Positions 1-10,306 of a stretch of DNA of 64,000 nt are shown one piece after another. The first letter of the stretch is position 1, and each line of letters starts with the position of its first letter. The notes under the pieces were generated by a model, which was not told the DNA's origin, searched no databases, and worked only from the letters and a program-made list of their open reading frames with translations. The stretch is from a virus: positions 123,070-187,069 of IMG/VR virus record IMGVR_UViG_3300022752_005671; one strand, 5' to 3'. The translations under genes were made by a program, and so were the position numbers.

Positions 1-1
1 A

Positions 2-2140
2 CCAACTACTGAATTTAGAAAAGCATTTGGAGCATATGATACAAGATTCTCGTCTCCAAAAACTTCTTATTTCATTTCTCAACCTTTCGGAACAACAGAA
101 TATGATTTGTTCCAAATTGAGTCTCTTGATGATGGAGCTTATGCTAATAGCCTCTATAAGGTTTCTATTTCAAATCTTAAAGTTTCTGAAAATGAAGCTT
201 ATGAATATGGAACATTCAACGTTCAAATTCGCGATTGGAACGATACCGACATCAATCCTTCTGTCATCGAAGAATTTGTAAATTGTTCATTAGATCCTGA
301 TTCAGATAACTACATCGGAAAAGTTATTGGTGATCGTAAGGTAACTTACGATTTTGATCAAGATATAGTTTCTGAAAGAAGAATTATCACGAGTGGTAAG
401 TATGATAACGTTTCAAAGTACGTTAGAGTTGTCATTTCTCAAGATGTTGAAGATAAGAAAGTTCCTGCTAAATCACTACCATTCGGATTTAGAGGTCCAG
501 AACTTTTGAAGACTAATGATGCTTTAACTGATGGAGCCACAAGCGCAAAGAGATTAGCTGGAGTGTTTAGCGTTGACGCTGTAGGAATTCTATCACAATC
601 AATTCTTCCACCGGTTCCATTTAGATTTAAGGTTACAAAAGGACCGATGACGTCTCCTGCTTGGGACGGTGATCCAGGACCTCAAGAAGTAGCTTCTCCT
701 CAATTCTATTGGGGCGTCAAATTTGAAAGAAATGATGTTCCACTTAACGTAAACCTTTCTGAAGTAAAAAATTCGCTTCTAGAGAGCTATACAAAATTTG
801 CAGGTATCAAAAAGCTTGATGTTCTTGTAACTGGATCTGGAGCAGATACATTTAACAACAACAAGTTCTCATTGTCTAAGGTTGCATTCTCTGCTGGAAC
901 GATTGCTGGATTAACAGGAACCGTTCGATCTCACATGAAAGAAGCAGCTTATATCAGAAATGCAAAAGTTGATCCAACAGCATATACGATAAATGATCCT
1001 ACTCTAGGAAACAGAATAACATTTGCATCTCTGCTATCAAACGGAGAACCTTATGAGTTCAACAAATATTCATCATTTGCTAAATTCACGACATTTATGC
1101 AAGGCGGATTTGATGGATTAAACATTCTAGACCCTGCAGCGTCAAGAATGAATGATAAGGCAACATCATTTGAAACTCCTCTTGGCGGAGCTTCATCAAC
1201 ATTTGTATCACCTGGAATGTTGACAAACCTTGCCGGCGTTGGTGTTGATAACAACGCCGTCAATTCTTACATAACTGCAGTTGATGTTATGACAGATCCT
1301 CTTCAAGTTAATGTCAACTTGTTAGCACTTCCTGGTATCCGTGAAGATTACATCACAAATTACACTGCAAAGAAAGTTCGTGATTATGGCCTTTCAATGT
1401 ACGTAATGGATCTTCCAAATTATGATGATAATGATGGTAGAATTTATGATGATTCAACAAATAGAATTAACATAGAAAACACCGCCGCGACATTTGAAGC
1501 AAGATCATTCGACAACAACTACGTTGCTGCTTACTTCCCAAATGTTTACGTAAATGATGAAACTAACAAACGTTATGTTAAAGTTCCTTCATCAGTTGCT
1601 GCTTTAGGAGCTTTAGGATTCAATGACAGAGTTGCATATCCATGGTTTGCACCAGCAGGATTTAATAGAGCAGCTCTAGATTTCGTCAACAACGTTGAAG
1701 TTAGATTGAATGTTTCTGATAGAGATAGACTTTATGATGCTAGAATCAATCCGATTGCAACATTCCCACGATTGGGATTTGTGATTTACGGACAAAAGAC
1801 TCTTCAAATAAGAAAGTCTGCTCTTGATAGAGTCAACGTTCGTAGACTTCTTCTTGAAGTTAAGAGATTAATCATTAACATTGCAAATAGAATCGTGTTT
1901 GAACAAAACACCCCCGCCGTTAGAAACAAGTTTGTTGCTGATTCAGTTCTTCAATTAGGACTTATTCAAGCGCAAGCTGGTATCGAGGCATACCAAGTTG
2001 TGATGAATGAAACAAACAATACGCAAGAAGACGTCGATCTAAACAGATTGAACGGTAGAATCGTTGTTGTTCCAACTAGAGCAATAGAATTCATTGCAAT
2101 TGACTTTATTGTCACAAATGCAGGAGTTCAGTTCGTTTGA
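2..2140 (+). CDS. Tail sheath protein, paralogue A (5' end outside window)
   Basis: Contractile tail sheath subunit, which polymerises around the tail tube. The frame is open to the left edge, so the N-terminus is missing; the Met at 107 is internal because residues before it (KAFGAYDTRF...) align with the middle of the two downstream sheath genes. Shared landmarks with those paralogues are the MQGGFDG segment near 1097, the LLALPGIRE segment near 1320, the YPWFAPAGFNR block near 1640, and the C-terminal block GQKTLQIRKSALDRVNVRRL near 1790, which is typical of myoviral sheath C-terminal domains. It is shorter in its middle than paralogues B and C. Followed after 57 bases by paralogue B. Codon use is rich in C/G-ending codons, as expected for an abundant virion protein. 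Confidence 0.9.
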   Translation, partial: PTTEFRKAFGAYDTRFSSPKTSYFISQPFGTTEYDLFQIESLDDGAYANSLYKVSISNLKVSENEAYEYGTFNVQIRDWNDTDINPSVIEEFVNCSLDPDSDNYIGKVIGDRKVTYDFDQDIVSERRIITSGKYDNVSKYVRVVISQDVEDKKVPAKSLPFGFRGPELLKTNDALTDGATSAKRLAGVFSVDAVGILSQSILPPVPFRFKVTKGPMTSPAWDGDPGPQEVASPQFYWGVKFERNDVPLNVNLSEVKNSLLESYTKFAGIKKLDVLVTGSGADTFNNNKFSLSKVAFSAGTIAGLTGTVRSHMKEAAYIRNAKVDPTAYTINDPTLGNRITFASLLSNGEPYEFNKYSSFAKFTTFMQGGFDGLNILDPAASRMNDKATSFETPLGGASSTFVSPGMLTNLAGVGVDNNAVNSYITAVDVMTDPLQVNVNLLALPGIREDYITNYTAKKVRDYGLSMYVMDLPNYDDNDGRIYDDSTNRINIENTAATFEARSFDNNYVAAYFPNVYVNDETNKRYVKVPSSVAALGALGFNDRVAYPWFAPAGFNRAALDFVNNVEVRLNVSDRDRLYDARINPIATFPRLGFVIYGQKTLQIRKSALDRVNVRRLLLEVKRLIINIANRIVFEQNTPAVRNKFVADSVLQLGLIQAQAGIEAYQVVMNETNNTQEDVDLNRLNGRIVVVPTRAIEFIAIDFIVTNAGVQFV

Positions 2141-2197
2141 TCTAAAAATTCTTATGTAATTTGATACTTATCAAGCAAGTTGTAGGAGCGAAAATAA

Positions 2198-5100
2198 ATG
2201 GCACAGCTCAAATTCGGAAGCGCAGGAGTAACGACAAGAGAAATTGATTTAACAGGACCCGTTTCGGCGTCTCCTTCAGGTGTTCCTGCAGGGATAATTG
2301 GAACATCAGTTAAAGGACCGGCATTCGTTCCTTTAACATACGGTACATTGAGCGATTTCTTTGCAAAGTTTGGTGAAAGTGATTCTAAGAAATTTGGACC
2401 GATGGCGGTAGCAGAATGGATGAAGAGAGCTACTTCCGTAACTTACCTTAGAGTTTTAGGCGTAGGTGATGGAAAGAAAAGAGTAGCTAGCGGCCAATCT
2501 GCAGGTGACGTAACAAATTCTGGATTTACTGTTGGTGAACAACTTCCTTCTTCCAATGGAACGTTATCATCTAACACATATGCAAATTCTGAAGGCGTTT
2601 TAGGAAGAACATACTTCTTGGGATGCTTCATGTCAGAATCTGCAGGATCTAACGTCTTTAACGCAGCTGGATTACAAGGAACAGGAAGCGTTAATGGAAT
2701 TGGATTGAACACTGCTGTGCCAATTGTTCGAGGAATTTTAATGGCTCCATCTGGAGTTATTTTAAGATTATCAGCTTCTGCTGTAGGGTTGGATTCAAGC
2801 AAGCCTTCTTCAACTTTGGTCGGAAATGATGAATCTGCAAAAGGAACATCTTTAGGTTCTCTTGTCTTAGGATCAGGAACATCCGCAAAACAAGAATTTA
2901 CCATTTTGCTAAATGGACATAAGGGAACAGACTCTTCATATCCAAATGTTCTTACTGCTTCTTTCGATGTGACTGCAGCAAATTACATCAGCAAAGTTTT
3001 AAATACTGATCCTTATAAGATTCAACAAGCTGGTCATTATCTTGCTGCACACTGGGATATTCATCCAACTTTAGCAGTGGTAACTGGCGTAGGCGTAGTA
3101 TCTGCAGTACCAGTTAATCAAAGCGAAAGATCAGCATTCTTGTTAACTTCATCATTATCAAGAAATGTTGGATCTTCTACTGTTCCTAACTATGAAGGAT
3201 TTAGAGATAGATTCTCTAATGGTAAATCGCCTTGGGTCGTATCACAAAAGTTTGGTGGATCTCAAGTAAACTTATTCAAACTTCATTCATTGGATGCAGG
3301 AGCTGGAATCTCTAATAAGTTTAAGATTTCTATTTATAATATTGTTCCTTCATCAGATCCATTAAACAAATATGGTTCATTTAGCTTAGCTGTAAGAAGC
3401 CTAACTGACACAGACATTGATCAAAAAGTTCTTGAGCGTTGGGAAGGACTTAACCTAGATCCTTCATCTGATAGATACATCGGCAAGGTCATTGGAGACG
3501 TTAATGCTTATTATGACTTTGATAGAGATGATGCAGCTCAAAAGCTTGTCATTGAAGGAAATTATGAACTAAGATCTAGATACATTAGAGTTGAAGTATC
3601 AACCGCAGTTGCTGAACAAGCTGTTGATCCAACAGCTCTTCCAATGGGATTTAGAGGAATTTCTCACTTAGTTACGTCAGGTTCAGCTCCTCTTGCCTCA
3701 CTAGGCGGAGTAGATGCATCTGCATTATCTAATTCTACATTTACAAGAAACACCGTTGAACCTCCTCTTCCATTTAGAAATCATTTAAATGACGGAACCG
3801 GCCAACAAACTCAAGTAAATTCAAGATATCACTGGGGAGCTAAGTTTGAACACATTACAAGCTTAACAGAACAAAACAGTTCAGTTCTTCAAGATAAGTC
3901 TTTCAACAGCTTTACGAAACATTTCCCAGGACATTCAACATCTAATGTCAATTTTGTGGTTGGTGATAATTCTGGTGTAGCTGATACAGCACAAAATGGT
4001 ATCATTGATGCAGACAGGTTCTGCGGCAATTTATTCACATTAGAAAACATCAAGATCACGACTGGATCCAACGGAACAGTCGCTCAAAATGATGATTGGA
4101 AATATGCATCTTATGTCAGAAATGGTAACATAGTTGCAGATGACGTAGCAAAGACTCGTGCTGTTCAAGTCAGTGATCTTTCTAATTCTCAAAATCGTAA
4201 ATTCCTTAAGTTCTCATTCATTATGCAAGGCGGATTTGATGGTGTTAACATTTTTGATAAGGATGAATCAGAGATTAATAACGCAGCAGTAGTTGCGGAT
4301 ATGGATGATGCTAACAGAGGAAGATCATCAGGTCCAAACGTATCTGCATACGTCAAGGCTCTTGAAGTGATGAAGAACACAACCAATGTTGACATCCAAC
4401 TCTTAGCAATTCCAGGAATTCGTGCACCAATTGTTACAGATGAAGCAATAAGAGCAACAGAAGAACGTTTCGATGCACTTTATATCATGGACATTGAACA
4501 AGTTGACAAGGATGGAAATCTTATCAATATCACTTCAAACGTCAAGCCATCCGTCACGGAGACAGTTGCACAACACAAGGCAAGAAACCTTAATACATCA
4601 TTTGCTGCATCTTACTTCCCAGACGTATTAATTAAGGATCCTTCACTTCAAACTAACTCAGTCATTGTTCCACCATCCGTCGTCGTGATGGGAGCATTGG
4701 CATTGAATGACGCCTTAGGATATCCATGGTTTGCACCAGCAGGATTAACAAGAGGAGAACTTCCATCAACGTTAGAGACAAGCATTCAGCTTAAGGATGC
4801 AGATCTTGATTCTCTATATGATGAAGACATCAACCCTCTATATGCTCCTGCAACTGCAACCCGCGGAGGAACAAATCCAAAGGGAGGAGTTGTTGTGTGG
4901 GGACAGAAGACGATGCTTCAATCAGCATCTGCGCTTGATAGAATCAACGTAAGACGTCTTCTCATTGATATTCGCCGTCAAGTTCGTGAGATTGCTCAAA
5001 CAATCATCTTCGAACCAAACCGCGAGGCAACTCTTGCAAGATTCACCGCAGCAGTCACTCCAAGACTTCAAAGAATTCAAGCTCTTGCTGGACTTGAGAG

Positions 5101-5251
5101 ATTCCGCGTTATCATCGACTCTTCTACGACAACGCAACAAGACGTCGAGAATAACACAGTTCGTGGTAAGATCTTCTTACAACCCACCAAGACGATTGAG
5201 TTCGTTTCATTGGACTTCGTTGTGGCCAACAACCTTCAACAAGTACAATGA
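2198..5251 (+). CDS. Tail sheath protein, paralogue B (probable major sheath)
   Basis: Complete 1017-residue tail sheath protein, much longer than T4 gp18 (659 residues), implying inserted surface domains. The start is supported by the ribosome site TAGGAG about 10 bases upstream. The N-terminus (GVTTREIDLTG, then IIGTSVKGPAFVP) is the usual sheath N-terminal domain. The C-terminal part has MQGGFDGVNIF (about residue 670), LLAIPGIRAP (about 730), YPWFAPAGLTRGEL (about 845) and WGQKTML...DRINVRRLLIDIRR (about 900-925). Residues 135-205 are almost identical to paralogue C. Codon use is biased to AAG, TTC and CTT codons, unlike the AT-ending codons of paralogue C, so this is probably the highly expressed copy. 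A terminator follows. Confidence 0.93.
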   Translation: MAQLKFGSAGVTTREIDLTGPVSASPSGVPAGIIGTSVKGPAFVPLTYGTLSDFFAKFGESDSKKFGPMAVAEWMKRATSVTYLRVLGVGDGKKRVASGQSAGDVTNSGFTVGEQLPSSNGTLSSNTYANSEGVLGRTYFLGCFMSESAGSNVFNAAGLQGTGSVNGIGLNTAVPIVRGILMAPSGVILRLSASAVGLDSSKPSSTLVGNDESAKGTSLGSLVLGSGTSAKQEFTILLNGHKGTDSSYPNVLTASFDVTAANYISKVLNTDPYKIQQAGHYLAAHWDIHPTLAVVTGVGVVSAVPVNQSERSAFLLTSSLSRNVGSSTVPNYEGFRDRFSNGKSPWVVSQKFGGSQVNLFKLHSLDAGAGISNKFKISIYNIVPSSDPLNKYGSFSLAVRSLTDTDIDQKVLERWEGLNLDPSSDRYIGKVIGDVNAYYDFDRDDAAQKLVIEGNYELRSRYIRVEVSTAVAEQAVDPTALPMGFRGISHLVTSGSAPLASLGGVDASALSNSTFTRNTVEPPLPFRNHLNDGTGQQTQVNSRYHWGAKFEHITSLTEQNSSVLQDKSFNSFTKHFPGHSTSNVNFVVGDNSGVADTAQNGIIDADRFCGNLFTLENIKITTGSNGTVAQNDDWKYASYVRNGNIVADDVAKTRAVQVSDLSNSQNRKFLKFSFIMQGGFDGVNIFDKDESEINNAAVVADMDDANRGRSSGPNVSAYVKALEVMKNTTNVDIQLLAIPGIRAPIVTDEAIRATEERFDALYIMDIEQVDKDGNLINITSNVKPSVTETVAQHKARNLNTSFAASYFPDVLIKDPSLQTNSVIVPPSVVVMGALALNDALGYPWFAPAGLTRGELPSTLETSIQLKDADLDSLYDEDINPLYAPATATRGGTNPKGGVVVWGQKTMLQSASALDRINVRRLLIDIRRQVREIAQTIIFEPNREATLARFTAAVTPRLQRIQALAGLERFRVIIDSSTTTQQDVENNTVRGKIFLQPTKTIEFVSLDFVVANNLQQVQ

Positions 5252-5305
5252 AAATAATTGATAAAAATGTTTGATATATTCAAGCATTTTAATATCAAAT
5301 AATTT

Positions 5306-5337
5306 TTAAGGGCTTCTTATGAGGCCCTTAATTTTTT
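5306..5337 (+). terminator. Intrinsic terminator after sheath B
   Basis: The inverted repeat TTAAGGGC (5306-5313) and GCCCTTAA (5324-5331) encloses a 10-base loop and is followed by six T residues. It sits 55 bases downstream of the sheath B stop and separates it from sheath C. Confidence 0.85.
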
Positions 5338-5403
5338 GTTTTGAAATCTTGGTTATATAGATTAAAAAGCAACATAGTTATGAACCAAGAGAAGTTTATT
5401 TAA

Positions 5404-8400
5404 ATGTCGCAAGTCAAGTATAATAGCCCAGGAGTTACTGTTAATGATGCCGGAGTAATTCCTAGATTAAATAGAAATATAATTTCAACTCCTACTGTTA
5501 TTGTAGGGACTTCTCATATGGGTCCTGCATACGTTCCTGAAGGATTTTCTAAAACCGTTGAATTTCAAGATCTGTTCGGGATTCCTAATATTTCTGGGTC
5601 TATAGTTTCTTCTGATAAACGTTTTACTGATTATGGAGCGTTGGCTGTTCAAGAATGTATAAACAATGGATCTTCTGCAACATTTATTAGAGTTTTAGGA
5701 GCAGGTAATTGTAAAAAAAGAATTGAAACAGGGACGACTGCAGGAGATGTAGTAAACGCTGGATTTACTGTTGGAGAAGAACAACCAGATCAAGCAAACT
5801 TTTCTGGATCTCTTAGTAAAAATCCATACGCAAATGAAGGTGGCGTTTTAGGAAGAACATACTTCTTAGGCTGTTTCATGTCTGAATCAGCAGGTTCGAA
5901 CGTTTTTAATGCCGCGGGCCTACAAGGAACAGGAAGCGTTAACGGCATAGGGATTAATACTTCAGTTCCGATTATTAGAGGTATTTTAATGGCTCCATCA
6001 GGAGTTATTTTAAGGTTATCTTCATCTGCGGTTGCATATGATTCTTCAGGACCTTCTTCTACACAAATCGCTTCTGAAACTTCAGCAAAAGGAACTACAA
6101 TAGGTTCTATCGATCTACTTTCAGCCGGCGACAAATCTCAACAATTTATTATGTTGTTAAACGGCCACAAAGGTTCTGATGATTATCCGAATGTTATAAC
6201 TGCATCTCTAGATATGCAATCTCCATTTTATATAACTAGAGTTTTTAACATGACTGCTTCTTTGATACAAAGGGCAGGACATTATTTAGCTTCTCATTGG
6301 GATATACATCCAGCAGTCGCTACGTTAACAGGGGTCGGTGTAGTGAGCTCCGGCGCAGGAGCGCCGAGCGATTCTTCAAGGGTATTTTCAACTGAAAGAT
6401 CTGTATTTTTATTAACGTCTTCTTTACAGAGAGACGTTGGGTCTTCTACTGTTCCAAATTTTGAAGGATTTAGAGATAGATTTTCTCATGCATCAACTCC
6501 ATGGATTATTTCTCAAAAAATTCATGGAAAGTACGTTAATTTATTTAAATTACATTCATTACATGATGGAGAACAACACAAAAATTATAAGATTGTAATT
6601 CATGATATAACCCCACCATCAGATGAAAAATCTTCAAGATTTGGGACTTTTAGTATTTCTATCAGAGATATTAATGATTTTGATGAAACTTCAAAATCAT
6701 TGCAAACATTTGCTAACGTAGACTTAAACCCATCTTCAGATATGTTTATTTCAAAAGTGATAGGAGATATTAACAAATATTTTGATTTTGACAGACCAGA
6801 TGATGATCAAAGACTGGTCGTAGAAGGAAATTATCCAAATAATTCCGTATATGTTAGGGTTGAAGTATCTGATGAAGTATTAAACAATAAAATTAGTAAT
6901 AATACTCTTCCGATGGGATTTAGAGGGATATCTCACATTGTAACGTCAGGTTCATCAGTATTGGCACCACTAGGAGGCCAAGATTCTTCAGCTTTATTAA
7001 ATTCTTATTTTTTACGAAATTTAGTAACCCCTCCTTTGCCTCTCTGTAATAATATTTTTGTTGTTAACAATTCAAAAAAAGAACCTTCGTCTAACAGAAG
7101 GTGGGGAATAAAGTTCGATCATATAATCAATCAAGAGAAACAAAATAATTTTAAGCATATTGATGAATCAATTCTTAGTTTTATAAAACATTATCCATCT
7201 CATTCTACGGTGAACGTTAATTTTTCAGTTTCTAATAACCATGGGACTTCTGATACGCCTCAGCTTGGAATAATAGATGCTGATAGATTTTGTAACAATC
7301 TTTTTACTCTAGAAAATATAAAAGTTTTGACAGGATCGATTAACGATTCCAATAACACGATAACAGATAATTGGCAATACGCGAGTTATGTTAGAGACGG
7401 TAACATATCAATTAATGACAGCGAGAAGACTAGAAGAGTCAGTGTAGATGATTTAAAAAATCCAATCAATAGAACATTTTTATCATTTCAAACGATGTTA
7501 TGCGGCGGTTTTGATGGAACAAATATCTTTGATTTAAATGAATCTAATTTCACGAATTTAGCAGTAATTGCAGATATGAATGATCAAAAAAGAGGAAAGC
7601 AATCCGCTTCAACAACGGCTGCTTACTTAAAAGTTTTAGAAATGCTAAGAAGTCCTACAGTGACTGACATGCAAATCTTAGCAATACCCGGAATACGATC
7701 TCCTGCAGTTACGGATGAAGCCATTGACGTTGCAGAAAGCAGAATGGACTGTTTGTACATATTGGACATCGAACAAATTGGTAAAAATGATGAACAAGTG
7801 CAAATTTCTGAAATCATTGCATACGATGAACAGTTTAAACCAGACTTACAAAAAACGATTAGAAATTTTGATGATAGAGCATTAAATACTTCTTATGCAG
7901 CAGGATATTATCCAGATGTTGAATTAGAAATTGATGCACCGACATATAAAATTAATTCAATTATCGTACCTCCCTCAGTCGCAGTTGTAGGAGGATTAGC
8001 GGCAAATGATTCTTTAGGAAATGTATGGTTTTCTCCATCTGGAAACTCTAGAGGATCTTTAAGAAAAGTTATCTCGACAACAGTTTCTTTAAGTAAATCA
8101 GATATAGATTCTTTGTATAAAAGCAACATTAACTTTTTATACGCTCCTTCTAACGTCGGAGGTCAAGGAACTGGAGTTATTATAGGAGGACAAAAAACAT
8201 TAAATAGATCAAGTTCTTCTTTGTCTAGAGTTAACGTAAGAAGATTATTAATTGATATCAGGAGCCGTGTAAGAAACGTTGCTTTGAACATATTGTTTGA
8301 TTCAGATAGAGAAACAGCGACAGCTAGATTCATATCAGACGTTTCAGTAATTCTTCAACGAATATCTTCTGCATCTGGATTAGATGATTTTAAAGTAGAG

Positions 8401-8529
8401 GTTGATTCTTCTCAAAATGACATTGATAATCAAACTTTTAAAGGTAGAATCTACATTAGACCAAAAAAATCTATTGATTATCTGTCATTAGATTTTATAG
8501 TGTCAAATAACCTGCAATCAGAAATTTAA
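5404..8529 (+). CDS. Tail sheath protein, paralogue C
   Basis: 1041-residue tail sheath paralogue, co-linear with paralogue B. It shares the N-terminal GVTVNDAG/IVGTSHMGPAYVP region, a nearly identical block around residues 140-210 (GRTYFLGCFMSESAGSN), and the C-terminal GGQKTLNRSSSSLSRVNVRR segment. It has its own terminator-isolated transcription start region; an inverted repeat CTTGGTT (5348-5354)/AACCAAG (5383-5389) lies in the leader. Codon use is strongly AT-ending (AAA, TTT, ATT), in contrast to A and B, suggesting lower expression or a separate evolutionary history. It may form a minor sheath or collar ring, or be an alternative sheath; that is inference. It ends tail-to-tail with the - strand endonuclease gene, overlapping by 4 bases. 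Confidence 0.92.
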   Translation: MSQVKYNSPGVTVNDAGVIPRLNRNIISTPTVIVGTSHMGPAYVPEGFSKTVEFQDLFGIPNISGSIVSSDKRFTDYGALAVQECINNGSSATFIRVLGAGNCKKRIETGTTAGDVVNAGFTVGEEQPDQANFSGSLSKNPYANEGGVLGRTYFLGCFMSESAGSNVFNAAGLQGTGSVNGIGINTSVPIIRGILMAPSGVILRLSSSAVAYDSSGPSSTQIASETSAKGTTIGSIDLLSAGDKSQQFIMLLNGHKGSDDYPNVITASLDMQSPFYITRVFNMTASLIQRAGHYLASHWDIHPAVATLTGVGVVSSGAGAPSDSSRVFSTERSVFLLTSSLQRDVGSSTVPNFEGFRDRFSHASTPWIISQKIHGKYVNLFKLHSLHDGEQHKNYKIVIHDITPPSDEKSSRFGTFSISIRDINDFDETSKSLQTFANVDLNPSSDMFISKVIGDINKYFDFDRPDDDQRLVVEGNYPNNSVYVRVEVSDEVLNNKISNNTLPMGFRGISHIVTSGSSVLAPLGGQDSSALLNSYFLRNLVTPPLPLCNNIFVVNNSKKEPSSNRRWGIKFDHIINQEKQNNFKHIDESILSFIKHYPSHSTVNVNFSVSNNHGTSDTPQLGIIDADRFCNNLFTLENIKVLTGSINDSNNTITDNWQYASYVRDGNISINDSEKTRRVSVDDLKNPINRTFLSFQTMLCGGFDGTNIFDLNESNFTNLAVIADMNDQKRGKQSASTTAAYLKVLEMLRSPTVTDMQILAIPGIRSPAVTDEAIDVAESRMDCLYILDIEQIGKNDEQVQISEIIAYDEQFKPDLQKTIRNFDDRALNTSYAAGYYPDVELEIDAPTYKINSIIVPPSVAVVGGLAANDSLGNVWFSPSGNSRGSLRKVISTTVSLSKSDIDSLYKSNINFLYAPSNVGGQGTGVIIGGQKTLNRSSSSLSRVNVRRLLIDIRSRVRNVALNILFDSDRETATARFISDVSVILQRISSASGLDDFKVEVDSSQNDIDNQTFKGRIYIRPKKSIDYLSLDFIVSNNLQSEI

Positions 8530-10184
8530 ATATCTAATTCAAAAACTAGGTTTCCGCAGCCCCAAATTTTTACAACCCCAGCTGCATCTGCGATTTGAGC
8601 TTCAGTCAATCCTTCTGAAGAGTCTGCCTTAAATTTAAATCGGTTGTATCTATTTTCAAAATCCGTCCACCAGAATCGAGGAGGAGTGACTGAAATTTCT
8701 TTAAATCCGGCATATTTATATCCTTCCCCTGCTCCTCCCCATCGTTTATCAACGTATGTTACAATTTTTTTGTGACCTTTTTGCTTGGACCAAGATTTAG
8801 CGTGGTTTATTAATTTTGTTAATCCGCCTGGAACGTTATAGTTCAATTTTGGACAACACCTTGCAATTTCAATACCTTCATATTTTTTATGAAACGGACG
8901 CCTTACTGAAATTGCATACACAATTTCTCCTGAATAATCAATTAATCCCCAAGCAGTAATTGAAGGAACATCTCCATCAGCATGGTTTTCTTCAAAAAAA
9001 GATTTTCTTTCTTTTCTTGATAATTCTCGAACATCACATTTTCTTGCGTATTCTTTTTTAAAAGAAATTCCTAATCTTGAAAGAATCATCGATTTTATGA
9101 CGTTTTGTTTATCTCTCCATTCGTCCTCAAAAACGTGAACCAACTTTATTCCTGCAGCTTCTGAACTTAAAGTTTTATTGTTGTGATATCCTTGAGTTTT
9201 ATTGACATGGCTGTGCCAATACAACCCGTTGTATTCTACAGCAAACTTTTTATCTTCAACTACAATATCAAGTTCTAATCCTCCCAGCGTTTTTCTTACA
9301 TTTCTTACTACATTAAACCCTAATGATTCTATCCACCGTGCAACCTCTTCTTGGGCTGCAGATCCTCCTGGAGAACAATGATAACAGTGACCGCGTTGAA
9401 GACTACGCAACGAACCTTGGAATTGTTTACTGCATTTATTACATTCAACAACGATGATTTTTTGTGCGTCATTGATGTAATTCTCAAGACCGCTAACGAT
9501 TTTAAGTTGACCTGTATTTTCTATTCTACACCTTATTTCTTCATGACTTAATCTCTTTAGATGATCCAACCTATCCCTGATTTGTTTCTGTTTCATCTTC
9601 AATGAAACTTTTTGCGATAACAATTGGATTCTATCATCTGTGTCTTTGCTAAGTCCTTTGGCCCAAGGAATGATTTCGCCGGATGCAAATTTATTCTTCA
9701 AGTTTTCTTTCACGGAAGCCATCCTAGGATCGGATTCAGCAGTTAATCCTTTATTCCAAGATTGAATTTTTCCTTCGTCAAAACTAGTTTTTCTTCCAAT
9801 CGACGTTTTGATTGCTCTGTTTTCAATTCTTCGATCGGAATTTTTTGTTAATCCTCTCGCCCAACCTGGTTTTCCCTTTAATGACTCTGATCTTTTCTTT
9901 GCAGTTTCTGATGCCCTAATAGGATCCATAACTTTATAAATCGACCCGTTGTGTCCGTTGATAACTTGAGAGTATCCTTTCCACCATCCAATCCATTTTG
10001 TTTGTTTCCCACATCCACATAGACACATTCTAGGACCTTCATTTAATTGATCCCATAATTCCTGTGTTGTAATTTTATGAATTACTTTAAGATGATCCTC
10101 AAATGACGTGAGCCTCTTCGATTCAAAATTGTCACACAACGGACACTTTACGATCCTCAAATTTGTTTTTTTATCAACAGCCAT
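8526..10184 (-). CDS. Homing endonuclease, Vsr-like (EDxHD) with zinc fingers and NUMOD3-like repeats
   Basis: 552-residue putative homing endonuclease, antisense to its neighbours and wedged between a sheath gene and the tail tube gene. The N-terminus carries a C2H2-like finger (CPLC...H...H) and a CLCGCG cluster. Residues about 100-190 hold repeated NUMOD3-like modules (WARGLTKNSDRR, WNKGLTAESDPR, WAKGLSKDTDDR), which are DNA-binding elements of homing nucleases. A CNKC...CYHC zinc ribbon follows at about 250-270. The nuclease core reads LELDIVV, then VEYNGLYWHSH, then HVFEDEWRDK, matching the Vsr-like family described with split inteins in environmental phages. Its likely role is to cut intein- or intron-less alleles and spread its own gene. 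Specificity is unknown. Recent insertion is suggested by strand and position. Confidence 0.85.
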   Translation of the reverse strand: MAVDKKTNLRIVKCPLCDNFESKRLTSFEDHLKVIHKITTQELWDQLNEGPRMCLCGCGKQTKWIGWWKGYSQVINGHNGSIYKVMDPIRASETAKKRSESLKGKPGWARGLTKNSDRRIENRAIKTSIGRKTSFDEGKIQSWNKGLTAESDPRMASVKENLKNKFASGEIIPWAKGLSKDTDDRIQLLSQKVSLKMKQKQIRDRLDHLKRLSHEEIRCRIENTGQLKIVSGLENYINDAQKIIVVECNKCSKQFQGSLRSLQRGHCYHCSPGGSAAQEEVARWIESLGFNVVRNVRKTLGGLELDIVVEDKKFAVEYNGLYWHSHVNKTQGYHNNKTLSSEAAGIKLVHVFEDEWRDKQNVIKSMILSRLGISFKKEYARKCDVRELSRKERKSFFEENHADGDVPSITAWGLIDYSGEIVYAISVRRPFHKKYEGIEIARCCPKLNYNVPGGLTKLINHAKSWSKQKGHKKIVTYVDKRWGGAGEGYKYAGFKEISVTPPRFWWTDFENRYNRFKFKADSSEGLTEAQIADAAGVVKIWGCGNLVFELDI

Positions 10185-10306
10185 GCGTTCTTGAGCTTCC
10201 CTGCTACCCTAATATATCTACAAGTGGGAAAAAACTTTAGAAAAAATAGCATCAGTTTTCTTATAAGAATATTTATCAATACTCATCCTCATAGGAGATA
10301 ATCACA

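Noticed and set aside
107-2140. Sheath A starting at the Met at 107
   Set aside because: The frame is open to the window edge, and the residues before 107 align with the middle of paralogues B and C, so the Met is internal.
2443-2904. Long antisense open frame within sheath B, with a near-duplicate at 5790-6134 in sheath C
   Set aside because: Both are shadows of a conserved protein block (GRTYFLGCF region), explained by paralogy of the + strand genes.
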